A stretch of DNA of 32,439 nt from Bradyrhizobium jicamae (GCF_018130215.1 NZ_JAFCKQ010000068.1:1-32439); one strand, 5' to 3'. Counted from the stretch's first letter, positions 22,806 to 31,913 are shown. Notes: generated from the letters alone by a model not told the origin. Made by a program: numbers and translations.

Positions 22806-23777
22806 ATGTCCGATATCTCGCGTCGGGACGTGACACTTGGCGCAGCCGGTGCTTATGCCGCGTTTGGACTCGACAAGGCGATTACGTTTGTCGACGCGGC
22901 TCACGCTCAACAGTCCGTCACTCAACCTTTTCGCAAATACAAGGTCGGCGACATTGAACTCTTTTCTCTGATCGATGGCATGCGTGACGTTCCGCTGCGG
23001 GAGGGCATGGTCAGGAATGTCAGCGTCGAACAGGTCAAGACCGTGTTGCGTGGTGCCGGATTTCCCGACAATCGGGCGCCCCTGCGGTTTATCGTTATGG
23101 CGCTCAAGCTGCGCGATCAAGTGGTCCTGATCGACTCGGGTACGGGCGGTCATCCGATTTATGGTGAGGGGAATGGCCGGTTATTCGAGAGCATGGCGGC
23201 GGCAGGCCTAGACCCCAAGGCGGTCAAGACGATCCTCATCTCCCATCTCCACGGCGACCACATTTATGGCCTCATGAACAATGAGAGCGATGGGCAGGTC
23301 TTCCCGGATGCCGACATCGTGGTGCCCGCCGCGGAATTGAAATGGTGGACGCGCCCGGGGGTCGAGTCGATCGATCTCGGACCGACGCGCAAAGGCCTCG
23401 CCCAGCGAATTCAGGCCACGGTGGCGACTTGGAAAAACGTCAGGACCTTTGAGGGAGAACCAGAACTCGTGCCCGGTGTGCACGCCGTTCAGGCGCCCGG
23501 CCATAGCCCGGGAATGGTCGCGCATCTGGTCACCTCCGGCCGCGAACAGTTCCTGATCAGCGCTGACGTGGTCAATCTTGCGCCACACATTTCAACAAAT
23601 CCGGAGTGGCAGCTCGCTATCGACCAGGATCCGCAAATGGCTGTCGAAACGCGAAGGAAGATCTTCGATCGCGCTGTCGCCGACAAGCTCACCATTTCGG
23701 GTACTCACTGGTTGATGCCGAACGTCGGCACGCTGGCCAAGGATGGCAGCAGGTACGTATTCGTAGCCGAGGGGTAA
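22806..23777 (+). CDS. Metallo-beta-lactamase-fold hydrolase, Tat-exported
   Basis: A 323-residue MBL-fold protein. SRRDVTLGAAGAYAAFG is a twin-arginine signal with cleavage after AAHAQ; the mature enzyme would be periplasmic and exported folded with metals. HLHGDH (the HxHxDH motif) gives the first zinc ligands, QAPGHSPGM the next His, and ISADVVNL the bridging Asp, with GTHWLMP near the end. This pattern fits the MBL subfamily of lactonases and related hydrolases (AHL lactonase-like). Substrate unknown. GGGGAG lies before the ATG at 22806; the longer upstream frame lacks the Tat start. Confidence 0.9.
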   Translation: MSDISRRDVTLGAAGAYAAFGLDKAITFVDAAHAQQSVTQPFRKYKVGDIELFSLIDGMRDVPLREGMVRNVSVEQVKTVLRGAGFPDNRAPLRFIVMALKLRDQVVLIDSGTGGHPIYGEGNGRLFESMAAAGLDPKAVKTILISHLHGDHIYGLMNNESDGQVFPDADIVVPAAELKWWTRPGVESIDLGPTRKGLAQRIQATVATWKNVRTFEGEPELVPGVHAVQAPGHSPGMVAHLVTSGREQFLISADVVNLAPHISTNPEWQLAIDQDPQMAVETRRKIFDRAVADKLTISGTHWLMPNVGTLAKDGSRYVFVAEG

Positions 23778-23953
23778 TATTGGCAATTGGAACGCGACTG
23801 CTGCTCGTAGCGGAGAAACGGTCGGCATCTGAGCCGGCTTAGGCCCATTGCGACATATTGCGCTGCCGCCCGAAGCAGAGCAGACATTGCTTTAGTCGCA
23901 TCACGCCGCCGGGTTTATGGTGCACGGCCTAACTGCTTGTAACCCTCCCATGC

Positions 23954-23981
23954 CTGAGGCCGCCAACTGGGGCGGCCTCAG
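23954..23981. terminator. Perfect hairpin after the MBL gene
   Basis: CTGAGGCCGCC and GGCGGCCTCAG form an 11-bp perfect stem with a six-base loop. It sits between the MBL gene and SBP6 and could terminate the former, although no T-run follows. Confidence 0.5.
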
Positions 23982-24037
23982 AAGCCCGCGAGTTTGCAAA
24001 CGAGGAAAACAGAATCCTCAATAGGCATGGTGCCGCC

Positions 24038-25036
24038 ATGAAACGACGCCAGTTGATTGTCGCATTCGCTAGTGTGGCGACTTGGCCGTTCGCTAGGCCG
24101 TTGGCGGCGTTCGCACAAGGTTCCACGCTCTACCGCATCGGCTTCCTAAGCCAGGGCAGCTTTGCGCCGGATACCTACCCCGGCAAGCTAACCGGTCTGA
24201 TAACTCAACACCTTGCACGGAGCGGCTTTACCCCCGCGAGCGGCTGCGAACTGGTCGAACGTGGCGCGGAAGGACATCTCGACCGCTTGCCGGGCCTGGT
24301 GACGGAGCTGCTTGCGGCGAAGGTCGATGTCATTGTCGCCTTCGGCTATTTTGTGGCTGCTGCAGTCAAACAAGGTACGGGCGCGATTCCAACTGTGATC
24401 TTCGCAACTGGTGATCCTGTGAAAACGCAGCTCGTCGCCAGTCTCAACCGACCAGAAGGAAACATCACGGGCATTTCCGATGTCGCCGGTGAGCTCGCGC
24501 CGAAGCGCCTCGAACTGTTGAAGCAGACGGCGCCTCGGCTTCAGCGCCTAGCATTATTGTGGAATGCGGGTAACCCCGGGATGACCGAGCGTTACGAAGC
24601 ATCTGCGGCCGCGGCGAAGACGTTGAACGTGACGGTCGTGGCATTGGGTGTGCGCGAGCCCAACGATTTCGAAGATGCGTTTGCGGCCATGGAACGCTCC
24701 ATGCCAGATGGGTTGTTGATAGTGGCGGACGCGCTCACCGCGCTCAATCGCAAACGCGTCTTTGACTTTGCGGCAACGCACCGCCTGCCCACAATCTATG
24801 AAACGGATGACTTTGTGCGCGCCGGAGGCCTCATGTCCTATGGTCCGGACCAGGCTGAGACTGCCGAGCGCGGCGCGAGCCTGGTAGCGCGCATTCTAAA
24901 AGGCGAGAAGCCCGCCAACCTGCCGCTTGAACAGCCGACACGCTTCCGTCTTGTCGTTAATCTCAAGACCGCCCAATCTCTCGGCTTGGCAATTCCCCCG
25001 TCGATCCTGCTGCTTGCTGACGAGTTAATCGAATAG
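24038..25036 (+). CDS. ABC transporter substrate-binding protein, ABC_sub_bind family (SBP6)
   Basis: A 332-residue intact copy. Signal peptide MKRRQLIVAFASVATWPFAR followed by PLAAFAQG; then YRIGFLSQGSFAP, ERGAEGHLDRLPGLVTELL, TVIFATGDPVKTQLVASL with NRPEGNITGIS (Gly to Glu in the usual PGGN), and LPLEQPTRFRLVVNLKTAQ. The DLLLADELIE-type end matches its paralogues. The ATG at 24038 has no strong ribosome site but the signal peptide supports it. It is followed directly by an IS1182-type remnant. Ligand and transporter partner unknown. Confidence 0.92.
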   Translation: MKRRQLIVAFASVATWPFARPLAAFAQGSTLYRIGFLSQGSFAPDTYPGKLTGLITQHLARSGFTPASGCELVERGAEGHLDRLPGLVTELLAAKVDVIVAFGYFVAAAVKQGTGAIPTVIFATGDPVKTQLVASLNRPEGNITGISDVAGELAPKRLELLKQTAPRLQRLALLWNAGNPGMTERYEASAAAAKTLNVTVVALGVREPNDFEDAFAAMERSMPDGLLIVADALTALNRKRVFDFAATHRLPTIYETDDFVRAGGLMSYGPDQAETAERGASLVARILKGEKPANLPLEQPTRFRLVVNLKTAQSLGLAIPPSILLLADELIE

Positions 25037-25052
25037 CGGTTCAGGTCGGGCA

Positions 25053-25240
25053 CAACTTGCCAATATGGCCAGGCAGGCGAAGGCTGTTCTGATAACTGAA
25101 AAGCTCGAGGCCGTTGCCGATCGCGGCTAATTCAGCAGCCCGGATAGCCGCCGACATGGCCCTCTCGGTTCTGGCCTATAATCTGACCCGAGCAATGAAT
25201 ATCCTCGGGATCAGGCCGCTGACGCCGCCTGAGAACGGCC
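25053..25240 (+). pseudogene. IS1182-type transposase remnant
   Basis: Directly after SBP6, the plus strand reads QLANMARQAKAVLITEKLEA followed by VADRG-stop-FSS, i.e. the VADRGYFSS motif of IS1182/IS4-like DDE transposases with a TAA in place of the Tyr codon. Shortly after, in another frame, AADMALSVLAYNLTRAMNIL then GIRPL is the typical C-terminus of the same family. The part between is deleted. It is a dead, internally deleted element. Confidence 0.75.
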
Positions 25241-25512
25241 CAGTTTGGGCTTCAAGATTAACGGCCCTGTAAGGCCATTTTTTGCACGGCCAAGACCCAA
25301 GGCGGACATCTACCGACTTTAAACCGACCGACGATCTCAGTCCCGTTTTTCGGGACGCTAAGGTTCGCACTTGGGAGGATCCCGACCATCCCCAAGATGC
25401 GATCGATGGCAAATATCGGATCAAGCGGATGCAATATGACCGGCTTTTGGCGCCCCGCCGCATTTCGAACGTGCGCAAGAAAGCAGTCGCTTCGAGGCGA
25501 AGCCGACATCAA
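25241..25512. other. Degenerate region between IS and folD remnants
   Basis: About 270 bases with no recognisable gene. It includes a third relative of the GGCGGACATC repeat near 25302. Apparently a junction of decayed fragments. Confidence 0.4.
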
Positions 25513-25529
25513 GAAGTCGGCAGGCGACG

Positions 25530-25757
25530 GTGATCGATGTCGGCATCACTCGCACCAGGTTCGGATCCGGCACTGAAAAACTAGTCGGCGATGTCGCGTT
25601 CGACGAGGCGATGGAGGTCGCCGGTGCGGTCACCCCGGTCCCGGGCGACGTCGGACCGATGACCATCGCCTGTCTGCTGGCCAACACGTTGAGCGCCGCG
25701 AGGATGGAAGCTGCGCGACGCAAGGCCGCGGAAGCCGAGTCGGCGAACATGGCCTGA
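25530..25757 (+). pseudogene. FolD C-terminal fragment
   Basis: A 75-codon frame starting near VIDVGITRTRFGSGTEKLVG and continuing DVAFDEAMEVAGAVTPVPGD and VGPMTIACLLANTL is the C-terminal end of FolD, the methylenetetrahydrofolate dehydrogenase/cyclohydrolase. VGDVAFDE and TPVPGxVGPMT are diagnostic; the usual PGGVGPMT has Asp for the second Gly. The catalytic N-terminal domain and most of the NAD(P) domain are missing, so it cannot be an active enzyme. The intact folD must lie elsewhere in the genome; this looks like a transposed or rearranged 3' end. Confidence 0.8.
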
Positions 25758-25876
25758 CATCGTGGGTCCTGGGCCAACGCAACGGATTCTCGGAACGAAA
25801 GATCATCAAAGCGCAAGCCTCCGCTAGGCGCGTTTGCCCCCAGCCGAGTGTGCGCTTGTACGCTGACCAAGTCACT

Positions 25877-27034
25877 CTACAGCAACGACGCCGCCGCTTG
25901 CTCGGCGTCGTAGGGAAATATCCAATCCACCGCCGACATCCACTCGCGCTTGCTTTCGTCCGAGTGATTTTCGCCCAAGGACCGGTAGAATCTGCCGGCG
26001 TTGCGCGAAGCGGCCTGTATCCGGCTCGTACGCTCGAGCCTTAGATCCTGGTAAGCTTTCAACCGTGCGGGAATCTCGTCGCGCGTCGCGTGCTCAAGCA
26101 AGACGGCGAGTACAAAGCCGTCTTCAATCGACTGCCCGGCGCCTTGGCCAAAATGCGGTACCATCGGATGCGCAGCGTCGCCGAGAAGGGTCACATGACC
26201 TTTCGACCAATACGGCAAAGGTGGCCGATCGTAGATACCCCAGCGAAACGTCTGATCGAGCGCTGCGATGATTTCCCGCACGGGAGCGTCCCAGCCCTCG
26301 TACTCGGCGGCAAGTGCCTTGACATCACCCGGCGCGAACCAGGTCTCCTCCATGTCACGAGAGCATGGCACGAACGCAACAACGGTGATCAGGCGCCCCT
26401 GGGAAACCGGAAAGCAAATCAGGCTGCGGCCGGCCCCAATCCACATGTTCAGGCCACGCAGGTCTGCGGCCCATGGGAGTTTTTCCGATTGCGCAAGGCC
26501 CCGGTAGGCCATGATGCCTTCGCTCGACGGACGGGACACAAGGCCGATTTCGCGCTGCACCATCGAATGGATGCCATCTGCACCGATGACCAGATCCGCA
26601 TCGTGGACCGCGCCGTTGGCAAAGGCCAGCCGCGCGCCGGTTTCGGTTTCCTCGACACGGATGCATCGATGGCCGTAGTGCACCGGGGCCTTCACCGCGC
26701 TCCCGAGCATCGCGAGGAGTTCGACGCGGTGGATCAGATAGCTTTGCATCTCGACGGGAGGAGGCCTCGGAACAAATTCTCCCCGCGAGGTTCGCAGCGT
26801 TGTGAGCCCCTGGCTCCTGGTGCTGATCTTCTCGAGCGCGTCGCACAGTCCCGCGCGCTTGAGCAGTATCGCCGCATTCGGAGGGATGGATATTCCCGCG
26901 CCGGCCTCGCGTGGCGACACCGCCTCTTCGAAGACCGCGACGTTCATGCCTCGCGCGCCCAACGCCAGCGCGGCACTGAGCCCGCCAATTCCAGCTCCAA
27001 CAATGGCAATGTTCAGCCGATCGCTCATTGGCAT
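25877..27034 (-). CDS. FAD-dependent monooxygenase, salicylate-hydroxylase-like (copy 1)
   Basis: A 385-residue group A flavoprotein monooxygenase. GAGIGGLSAALAL near residue 13 is the Rossmann FAD motif, VIGADGIHSMVQ the DG motif that touches FAD and NAD(P)H, and LLGDAAHPMVPHFGQGAGQS the GD motif with the adjoining helix. The family hydroxylates aromatic acids such as salicylate or 6-hydroxynicotinate using NAD(P)H and oxygen. It lies 45 bases downstream of the binding protein at 27080-28279 on the same strand and is probably co-transcribed with it. The second gene at 30649 is a clear paralogue. An ATG two codons in (27028) is an equally possible start. Confidence 0.9.
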   Translation of the reverse strand: MPMSDRLNIAIVGAGIGGLSAALALGARGMNVAVFEEAVSPREAGAGISIPPNAAILLKRAGLCDALEKISTRSQGLTTLRTSRGEFVPRPPPVEMQSYLIHRVELLAMLGSAVKAPVHYGHRCIRVEETETGARLAFANGAVHDADLVIGADGIHSMVQREIGLVSRPSSEGIMAYRGLAQSEKLPWAADLRGLNMWIGAGRSLICFPVSQGRLITVVAFVPCSRDMEETWFAPGDVKALAAEYEGWDAPVREIIAALDQTFRWGIYDRPPLPYWSKGHVTLLGDAAHPMVPHFGQGAGQSIEDGFVLAVLLEHATRDEIPARLKAYQDLRLERTSRIQAASRNAGRFYRSLGENHSDESKREWMSAVDWIFPYDAEQAAASLL

Positions 27035-27079
27035 CCATCCGATTTTCGGCCGTCTTCCTCACGGCCTGTCTTTGCGGCG

Positions 27080-28279
27080 TCAGTTACCGATGACGTCGTC
27101 GAGCAAGACCCATTTGCTACCGTCGAAGCGCGCCATGCGGGCCTTTCGCCATCCAATTCGCGCTGAAGGCGAGACATTGATCGTCAACCCGGGCAGGAAC
27201 ATAGGGAGCTGAACGTCGTGAATATTGGTCGCCTGACGGATTAGGTTTTCGCGAGAGAGATCGTCACCGCAGTGCCTGAGAACCTCGACGATCATCTGGG
27301 CGGTCGAGTATGCGAAGACCGACTCCTCGATTTGCTCATTCGGCGCCCACTCCTTCATGAATGCCCGATACTCCCTCATGCCGTCATCGGCATCCCAGGT
27401 CGGATCCTCCGGTGACTTCAGCCAGAGCGCCGTGACTGCGCCGGCTGACGCAGCAACGCCCGCCGGACGCATGACCGTGGAAATGCCGCTGGCGCCGGAC
27501 AGCAAAACGTGCTGGACCTTCCAGCCGAGTTCGTGGGCCTTGCGGATTGCCTGCGCGGCGAACCGCGCGTTGGAGGCATGAAACAGCGTATCGGCGCCAG
27601 AGGCCTTGAGCGCCACGATTTGCGAATCGATCGTCGGCTCCGTGACGTCGTACGCGGCCTCGCCAACGATCATGGTTGACGCCCTTGGTCCGAGAGCGGC
27701 CTTGAAGCCGGCAAGCTGTCCTTTCCCCACGTCGTCGTTCTCGTAGATGACGCCGATCTTTGCGTCGGGCCGCGCTCGCAGCAGATATTCCGCGTAAATT
27801 TTGGCCTCGACCGGCTGCGGCATCATGAACGTCGTCGTCCATGGCAGCTTTTCCGGATCATTCAACCTGGGACTGCTTGCAAGGAGCAGAATTTGGGGCA
27901 CCCTCTGACTGTTGAGATATTTGGCCACCGCAAGATTGGTCGGGCTGCCGAAGGACCCGACGATCGCAAGAACCCCATCGCCCTCCACCAGCCTTCGCGT
28001 CTGCTCGACGGTCTTCGACGGCATGAAGGCGTCGTCGAGTGACAAAAGCGTCACCTTGCGACCATTGATGCCGCCGGAGGCGTTGATCTTTCTCAAATAG
28101 GCCGCTTCCACCCGGCCGAAGCCGCTCAGATTGGATAGCGGCCCGCTGTACGGTACCGTTTGGCCTATCCTGATTTCGGTATCGGTCACGCCCGGGCCGT
28201 ACCTCTTGTCCTGCCCGGCAGCTGGCGAAAGGCTGAAAACTGAAAGGCTTAAGGCAGCGAAGATCACCGGACGGATCAT
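27080..28279 (-). CDS. Branched-chain-amino-acid-type ABC substrate-binding protein
   Basis: A 399-residue periplasmic binding protein of the Peripla_BP_6/LivK type, different from the six ABC_sub_bind copies. Signal peptide MIRPVIFAALSLSVFSLSPA then AGQ; EIRIGQTVPYSGPLSNLSGF, LLSLDDAFMPSKTVEQTRRL, VGSFGSPTNLAVAKYL and IGVIYENDDVGKGQLAGFK are typical of the subgroup that often serves aromatic compound uptake. AGGAGGCTGTCC before the ATG at 28279 fixes the start against a longer open frame. It is co-directional with the FAD monooxygenase and divergent from the winged-helix/TPR regulator. No permease or ATPase genes adjoin it. Confidence 0.92.
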   Translation of the reverse strand: MIRPVIFAALSLSVFSLSPAAGQDKRYGPGVTDTEIRIGQTVPYSGPLSNLSGFGRVEAAYLRKINASGGINGRKVTLLSLDDAFMPSKTVEQTRRLVEGDGVLAIVGSFGSPTNLAVAKYLNSQRVPQILLLASSPRLNDPEKLPWTTTFMMPQPVEAKIYAEYLLRARPDAKIGVIYENDDVGKGQLAGFKAALGPRASTMIVGEAAYDVTEPTIDSQIVALKASGADTLFHASNARFAAQAIRKAHELGWKVQHVLLSGASGISTVMRPAGVAASAGAVTALWLKSPEDPTWDADDGMREYRAFMKEWAPNEQIEESVFAYSTAQMIVEVLRHCGDDLSRENLIRQATNIHDVQLPMFLPGLTINVSPSARIGWRKARMARFDGSKWVLLDDVIGN

Positions 28280-28426
28280 GGACAGCCTCCTGCTCGCTGC
28301 GCTTCCTGGATTGCCTGCCTGCCTGCCAAGCCTTGCCATCCCACGCCGCGCTATGTTGCTGTACAATCGGCCCTGCGTCCCGAAGTTTTGCCGAAATTTT
28401 CCGAAAACGGCCGCCACGAGGCATCC
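28280..28426. promoter_or_regulatory. Divergent promoter region
   Basis: A gap of about 150 bases between the binding-protein start (minus) and the winged-helix/TPR regulator start (plus). It must hold both promoters and probably the regulator's operator. A TTTTGCCGAAATTTTCCGAA tract near 28386 contains a repeated TTTTxCCGAA motif, a possible binding site. Confidence 0.4.
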
Positions 28427-30025
28427 TTGCTCAAGTCATCGCAGCACTCGATTGTTGTCGGGGACCGGACTGTCGATCTCGCCCGCGAGTTGTTGATCGA
28501 CGAGCGCGGCAACGTCGTGCCATTGCGCCCGCGGGCCTGGCTGGTGCTGCGGTTGCTCGCGACGCGGGCAGGACAGCTAGTAGCCAAAAGCGAAATCCTG
28601 GACGAGGTCTGGTCCGACTGCGAGGTCACGGAAGATTCCCTCGTCCAGGCCATCGGCGATGTCAGGCGCGCGCTCGGCGAAACGGGCCGGACGGCCCTGA
28701 GGACTCTGCCCCGCCGCGGCTACATGCTGGCGCTGAACGAAGAACCGGTTGCCGGCCAAAGCCCATCGATCGCCGCGGCGCCCGGTCCCTCTCCCGGCAG
28801 ATCGTCTGCTCCATCCGCGATCCCGCGGCTATCCATCGTTGTTCTGCCGTTTGCAAACCTCGGCGGCGATCCAGAGCGGGAGTATTTCGCCGACGGCGTG
28901 ACTGACAGCCTTACAACCGATTTGTCGCGCATCGCGGGCTCATTCGTCATCGGCCGCAACACCGCGTTCACCTTCAAGGGAAGGGCGGTGGATGCGCGGG
29001 AGATCGGCCGCGAACTGAAGGTGCGTTACGTGCTGGAGGGATCGGTCCAGCGCGGCGGCAGCCGCTTTCGCCTGAACGTCCAGTTGTCCGACACGGAAAC
29101 CGGGGCCCAGGTGTGGGCGGAGCGCTTCGACAAGCCGGCGGCCGACCTCCTGGATATGCAGGATGAGATTGTATCCCGGCTGGCCAACACGTTGAACGCC
29201 GAACTCATCAAGGCCGAGGCGCAGCGCGCGGAACGCTCGCCGCATCCGGATGCCATGGACCTGTACTTCCAGGGCAGAGCTTGGCAGAACAGGGGCATAA
29301 CGCCTGTGTTCCTGGCGCGGGCTAGGGAATTCTTCATGCGCGCGCTGGCGCTCGATCCCGGCCACATCGAAGCGGCAGTGGCCGCGGCTCATGTCGATAT
29401 TGCGCTGGGTGCATCCTTCATGACCGATGACGCGCCAATGCACTTCAAGGCCGCGGAAAGCACGCTAAGCGGCGTATTATCGCGCGCCCCCAACCATCCG
29501 AGAGCACACATGCTTCTCGGTGCCGTTCAAATCCGGACCGACCGCGCCGCCAATGGCCTCGCCGAGTGTCGGCAGGCGCTGGCGCTCGATCGCAATCTGG
29601 CGGATGCTCACGGCTTCCTCGGGCTTGGGAAGCATGCGCTCGGGCGCAATGAGGAGGTGGAGGAGCATATCCACGAGGCGCTGCGGCTGTCCCCGCGCGA
29701 CACGCGTGCCTTTCTCTGGTTCATGATTGCCGGCATGGCCAAGTTGCACGGCGGCAGCGATCTGGAGGCGCTGGACTGGCTTCGCCGCAGTATTGAAGCC
29801 AATCCAAATTACACGCTTTCTCATTTTCACCTCGCTGGCGCGCTGGCCATGACGGGAGATCTGCGGGAGGCTCGATCCAGCGCCGACACCGGATTGGCGC
29901 TCGATCCCGGATTTACCATCCATCGACACCGCATGAACGCGTGGGTTCGTGCCACTCCGGTGTGGCTTGCCAGGCGTGAGCGCTTTTACGACGGTATGCG
30001 CATGGCCGGCGTACCGGAGGGCTAA
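28427..30025 (+). CDS. CadC-like winged-helix regulator with TolB-like and TPR domains
   Basis: A 532-residue one-component regulator. The N-terminal OmpR/PhoB-type winged helix covers roughly residues 10-100 (VPLRPRAWLVLRLLATRAGQ, EILDEVWSDCEVTEDSLVQA, RTLPRRGYML). A proline/serine-rich linker without an obvious membrane helix follows, then the FlgO/TolB-like part (VVLPFANLGGDPEREYFADG, YVLEGSVQRGG) and a C-terminal series of TPR-like helices. The TTG at 28427 has GAGG five bases before it; a TTG at 28388 is an alternative. It is divergent from the binding protein and monooxygenase genes and probably controls them; the signal is unknown. Confidence 0.88.
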   Translation: MLKSSQHSIVVGDRTVDLARELLIDERGNVVPLRPRAWLVLRLLATRAGQLVAKSEILDEVWSDCEVTEDSLVQAIGDVRRALGETGRTALRTLPRRGYMLALNEEPVAGQSPSIAAAPGPSPGRSSAPSAIPRLSIVVLPFANLGGDPEREYFADGVTDSLTTDLSRIAGSFVIGRNTAFTFKGRAVDAREIGRELKVRYVLEGSVQRGGSRFRLNVQLSDTETGAQVWAERFDKPAADLLDMQDEIVSRLANTLNAELIKAEAQRAERSPHPDAMDLYFQGRAWQNRGITPVFLARAREFFMRALALDPGHIEAAVAAAHVDIALGASFMTDDAPMHFKAAESTLSGVLSRAPNHPRAHMLLGAVQIRTDRAANGLAECRQALALDRNLADAHGFLGLGKHALGRNEEVEEHIHEALRLSPRDTRAFLWFMIAGMAKLHGGSDLEALDWLRRSIEANPNYTLSHFHLAGALAMTGDLREARSSADTGLALDPGFTIHRHRMNAWVRATPVWLARRERFYDGMRMAGVPEG

Positions 30026-30180
30026 TGCGCTAGGACTTTGTCGCCAGCCCACCGCTGGCGAGCGTGAAGACGAGCGCCGCGATTTGGCCCCAGTCCGAGC
30101 GGCCCCTGGCGCGAGCGCGGAAGCCACACCCCCAACTGCCGGCACCGCCATGGTCACGATCGCGCCCCCCTAGGCGGCAG

Positions 30181-30300
30181 TCACGCCTGCACCGCGATGC
30201 CGTAGGCGATGCCGAACCGGACCACGATGGCGTAGCCCACGAGCCACCAGCCGAGCAGCATGATTGCCTCCGAATGGCTGGTCTCAATGATCAGGCCCAC
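30181..30300 (-). CDS. Possible membrane micro-protein
   Basis: A 39-residue frame with a GTG start, ending in MLLGWWLVGYAIVVRFGIAY then GIAVQA. One good hydrophobic helix, perhaps two. No clear ribosome site. The sequence looks more protein-like than chance but may be the end of a decayed gene. Confidence 0.2.
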   Translation of the reverse strand: MGLIIETSHSEAIMLLGWWLVGYAIVVRFGIAYGIAVQA

Positions 30301-30484
30301 GATGGTGATAGGAAAACAACCGACGGCGGCGATCGGCGGCAAGAGCTCGGCAGTTTGTTGGTCAAGACAGTGCCGCGCGCCAAGCCGCTTGGCGCGTCTA
30401 CCAAGTTCATCATCCCCTGCCGCGCTGCAACGAAAACGCGGGTGGTCTGATGTCCGAATGCCGCTGTTGGGCCCAAACTGACAT

Positions 30485-30538
30485 CTTCGCTCATCAGGTA
30501 AATTTCCGCCTTTCACGGCGTAGCGGACAAACATTAGG
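30485..30538 (+). repeat. Dispersed intergenic repeat, copy 2
   Basis: See 22055-22107; shares CTTCGCTCATCA and GGCGTAGCGGAC blocks in the same order and orientation. Confidence 0.55.
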
Positions 30539-30648
30539 ATCGAACGAGGTCGCGTTTGGACCCGGAGCGGATATGCTCGCCTCAGGCGCGAGGGCTTGCT
30601 TGGATTGGCGACTTGTTAGATTGAGTAACGGTCCGCCAGGAGGAGGTG

Positions 30649-31842
30649 ATGTCCAGGGGACTTCAAATCGCCATCGTCGGCGGTGGAATCGGTGGCTTGA
30701 CGACCTCGCTCGCCTTGCGAGCGCGCGGATTGAGCGTAACGGTCTTTGAGCAGGCTGATGAACTGCGAGAGATCGGCGCTGGAGTTACCATCTATCCCAA
30801 TGCAATGCTTCTGCTCAATCGTCTCGGCCTTGCGGATGAGATCGAGAAAATCGGTTGTCCGATCACCGGCCAAGTGATGCGGACTTCGACTGGTGAACTC
30901 ATCAATGCGTCGACGACCCCCTCGACAAGTATCCAGAGCTATAATGTTCATCGAGCAGATTTTCTTAAGCTGCTTGCCAACGCTCAGCCGAAAGCCACTC
31001 TCCACTTGGGGCATCGGCTGTCTGGGGCCCGCGAAACTGATGGTCGCGTCTGCTTGAGCTTTTCGAACGGCGCGACGGTCAATTCTGATGTCGTGATTGG
31101 AGCCGACGGCATCCACTCTGCTTTGCAACGAGAAATCGGATTGAAAACCTATTCGTCGAGCGAAGGAATAATGGCTTACAGAGGACTGATCCCGACCGAC
31201 AAGCTTTCTTGGGCGAAAGACATTGGAGGTCGAATGTCACGGTGGATCGGGAAAGGCCGCAGTTTCCTATGTTACCCGGTTTCGAGCGGCCGATTGATGA
31301 ACATGGTCGCTTTTGTCCCAACCAATTTGGATTCAGAGGAATCTTGGACGGCCCCGGGTGACCTGGAATCGCTAAGCTCCGAATATGCGGGTTGGGATGA
31401 TCCCGTGCTGGAAACAATAGGCGCTCTCGACTCGACGTTCCGTTGGGGCATTTATGATCGGGCGCCCCTGCCATATTGGTGTGCCGGTCGCGCCGCGCTG
31501 CTTGGCGACGCTGCCCACGCAATGGTGCCCCATCTTGGACAGGGTGCCGCGCAAGCCATAGAAGACGGATTCACGCTTGCCGTGTTTCTGGAAGGCGCCA
31601 AGCCAAAAGACGTTTCAAAGCGATTGAAGGCCTACGAAAGGACGAGGCTCGCGCGGACGAGCCAGATACAAGCATTAGCGCGAGAGACCGGCAGATTCTT
31701 TCGCGCCGAGTATGACGATGTGGCTGAACGAGACCGCTTCATTGCCAAGTGGATGGCGGCGAATGGACAGATCCGCGGGCACGACGCGGAGAACGCCGCG
31801 AAAGAAGCTCTTTTGCTGGCTAAGGACTCCGGATCAATTTAG
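30649..31842 (+). CDS. FAD-dependent monooxygenase, salicylate-hydroxylase-like (copy 2)
   Basis: A 397-residue paralogue of the enzyme at 25877-27034. GGGIGGLTTSLAL is the FAD motif, VIGADGIHSALQ the DG motif and LLGDAAHAMVPHLGQGAAQA the GD motif; SSEGIMAYRGL and TFRWGIYDR are shared almost word for word with copy 1. The AGGAGGAGG before the ATG at 30649 is very strong; a GTG one codon upstream is also possible. A small YciI-like gene follows 71 bases later and may form an operon with it. The expected reaction is hydroxylation of an aromatic ring; the substrate is unknown. Confidence 0.92.
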   Translation: MSRGLQIAIVGGGIGGLTTSLALRARGLSVTVFEQADELREIGAGVTIYPNAMLLLNRLGLADEIEKIGCPITGQVMRTSTGELINASTTPSTSIQSYNVHRADFLKLLANAQPKATLHLGHRLSGARETDGRVCLSFSNGATVNSDVVIGADGIHSALQREIGLKTYSSSEGIMAYRGLIPTDKLSWAKDIGGRMSRWIGKGRSFLCYPVSSGRLMNMVAFVPTNLDSEESWTAPGDLESLSSEYAGWDDPVLETIGALDSTFRWGIYDRAPLPYWCAGRAALLGDAAHAMVPHLGQGAAQAIEDGFTLAVFLEGAKPKDVSKRLKAYERTRLARTSQIQALARETGRFFRAEYDDVAERDRFIAKWMAANGQIRGHDAENAAKEALLLAKDSGSI

Positions 31843-31913
31843 AAGCGATTTTCGGATCGCCTCATAGCTGACCGTCACCCCAGAATGTCGAGCGCAAAAG
31901 CGGTAGGACTCTG

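Larger units (their letters stand above)
30026..30648. other. Intergenic with repeat and possible micro-gene
   Basis: About 620 bases upstream of the second monooxygenase. It contains the repeat at 30485-30538 and a possible minus-strand membrane micro-protein; the remainder shows nothing recognisable. Two scraps resemble degenerate copies of the intergenic repeat families seen near the SBP genes. Confidence 0.45.

Noticed and set aside
26090..27166. A 358-codon plus-strand open frame
   Set aside because: Antisense to the FAD monooxygenase, without a recognisable domain.
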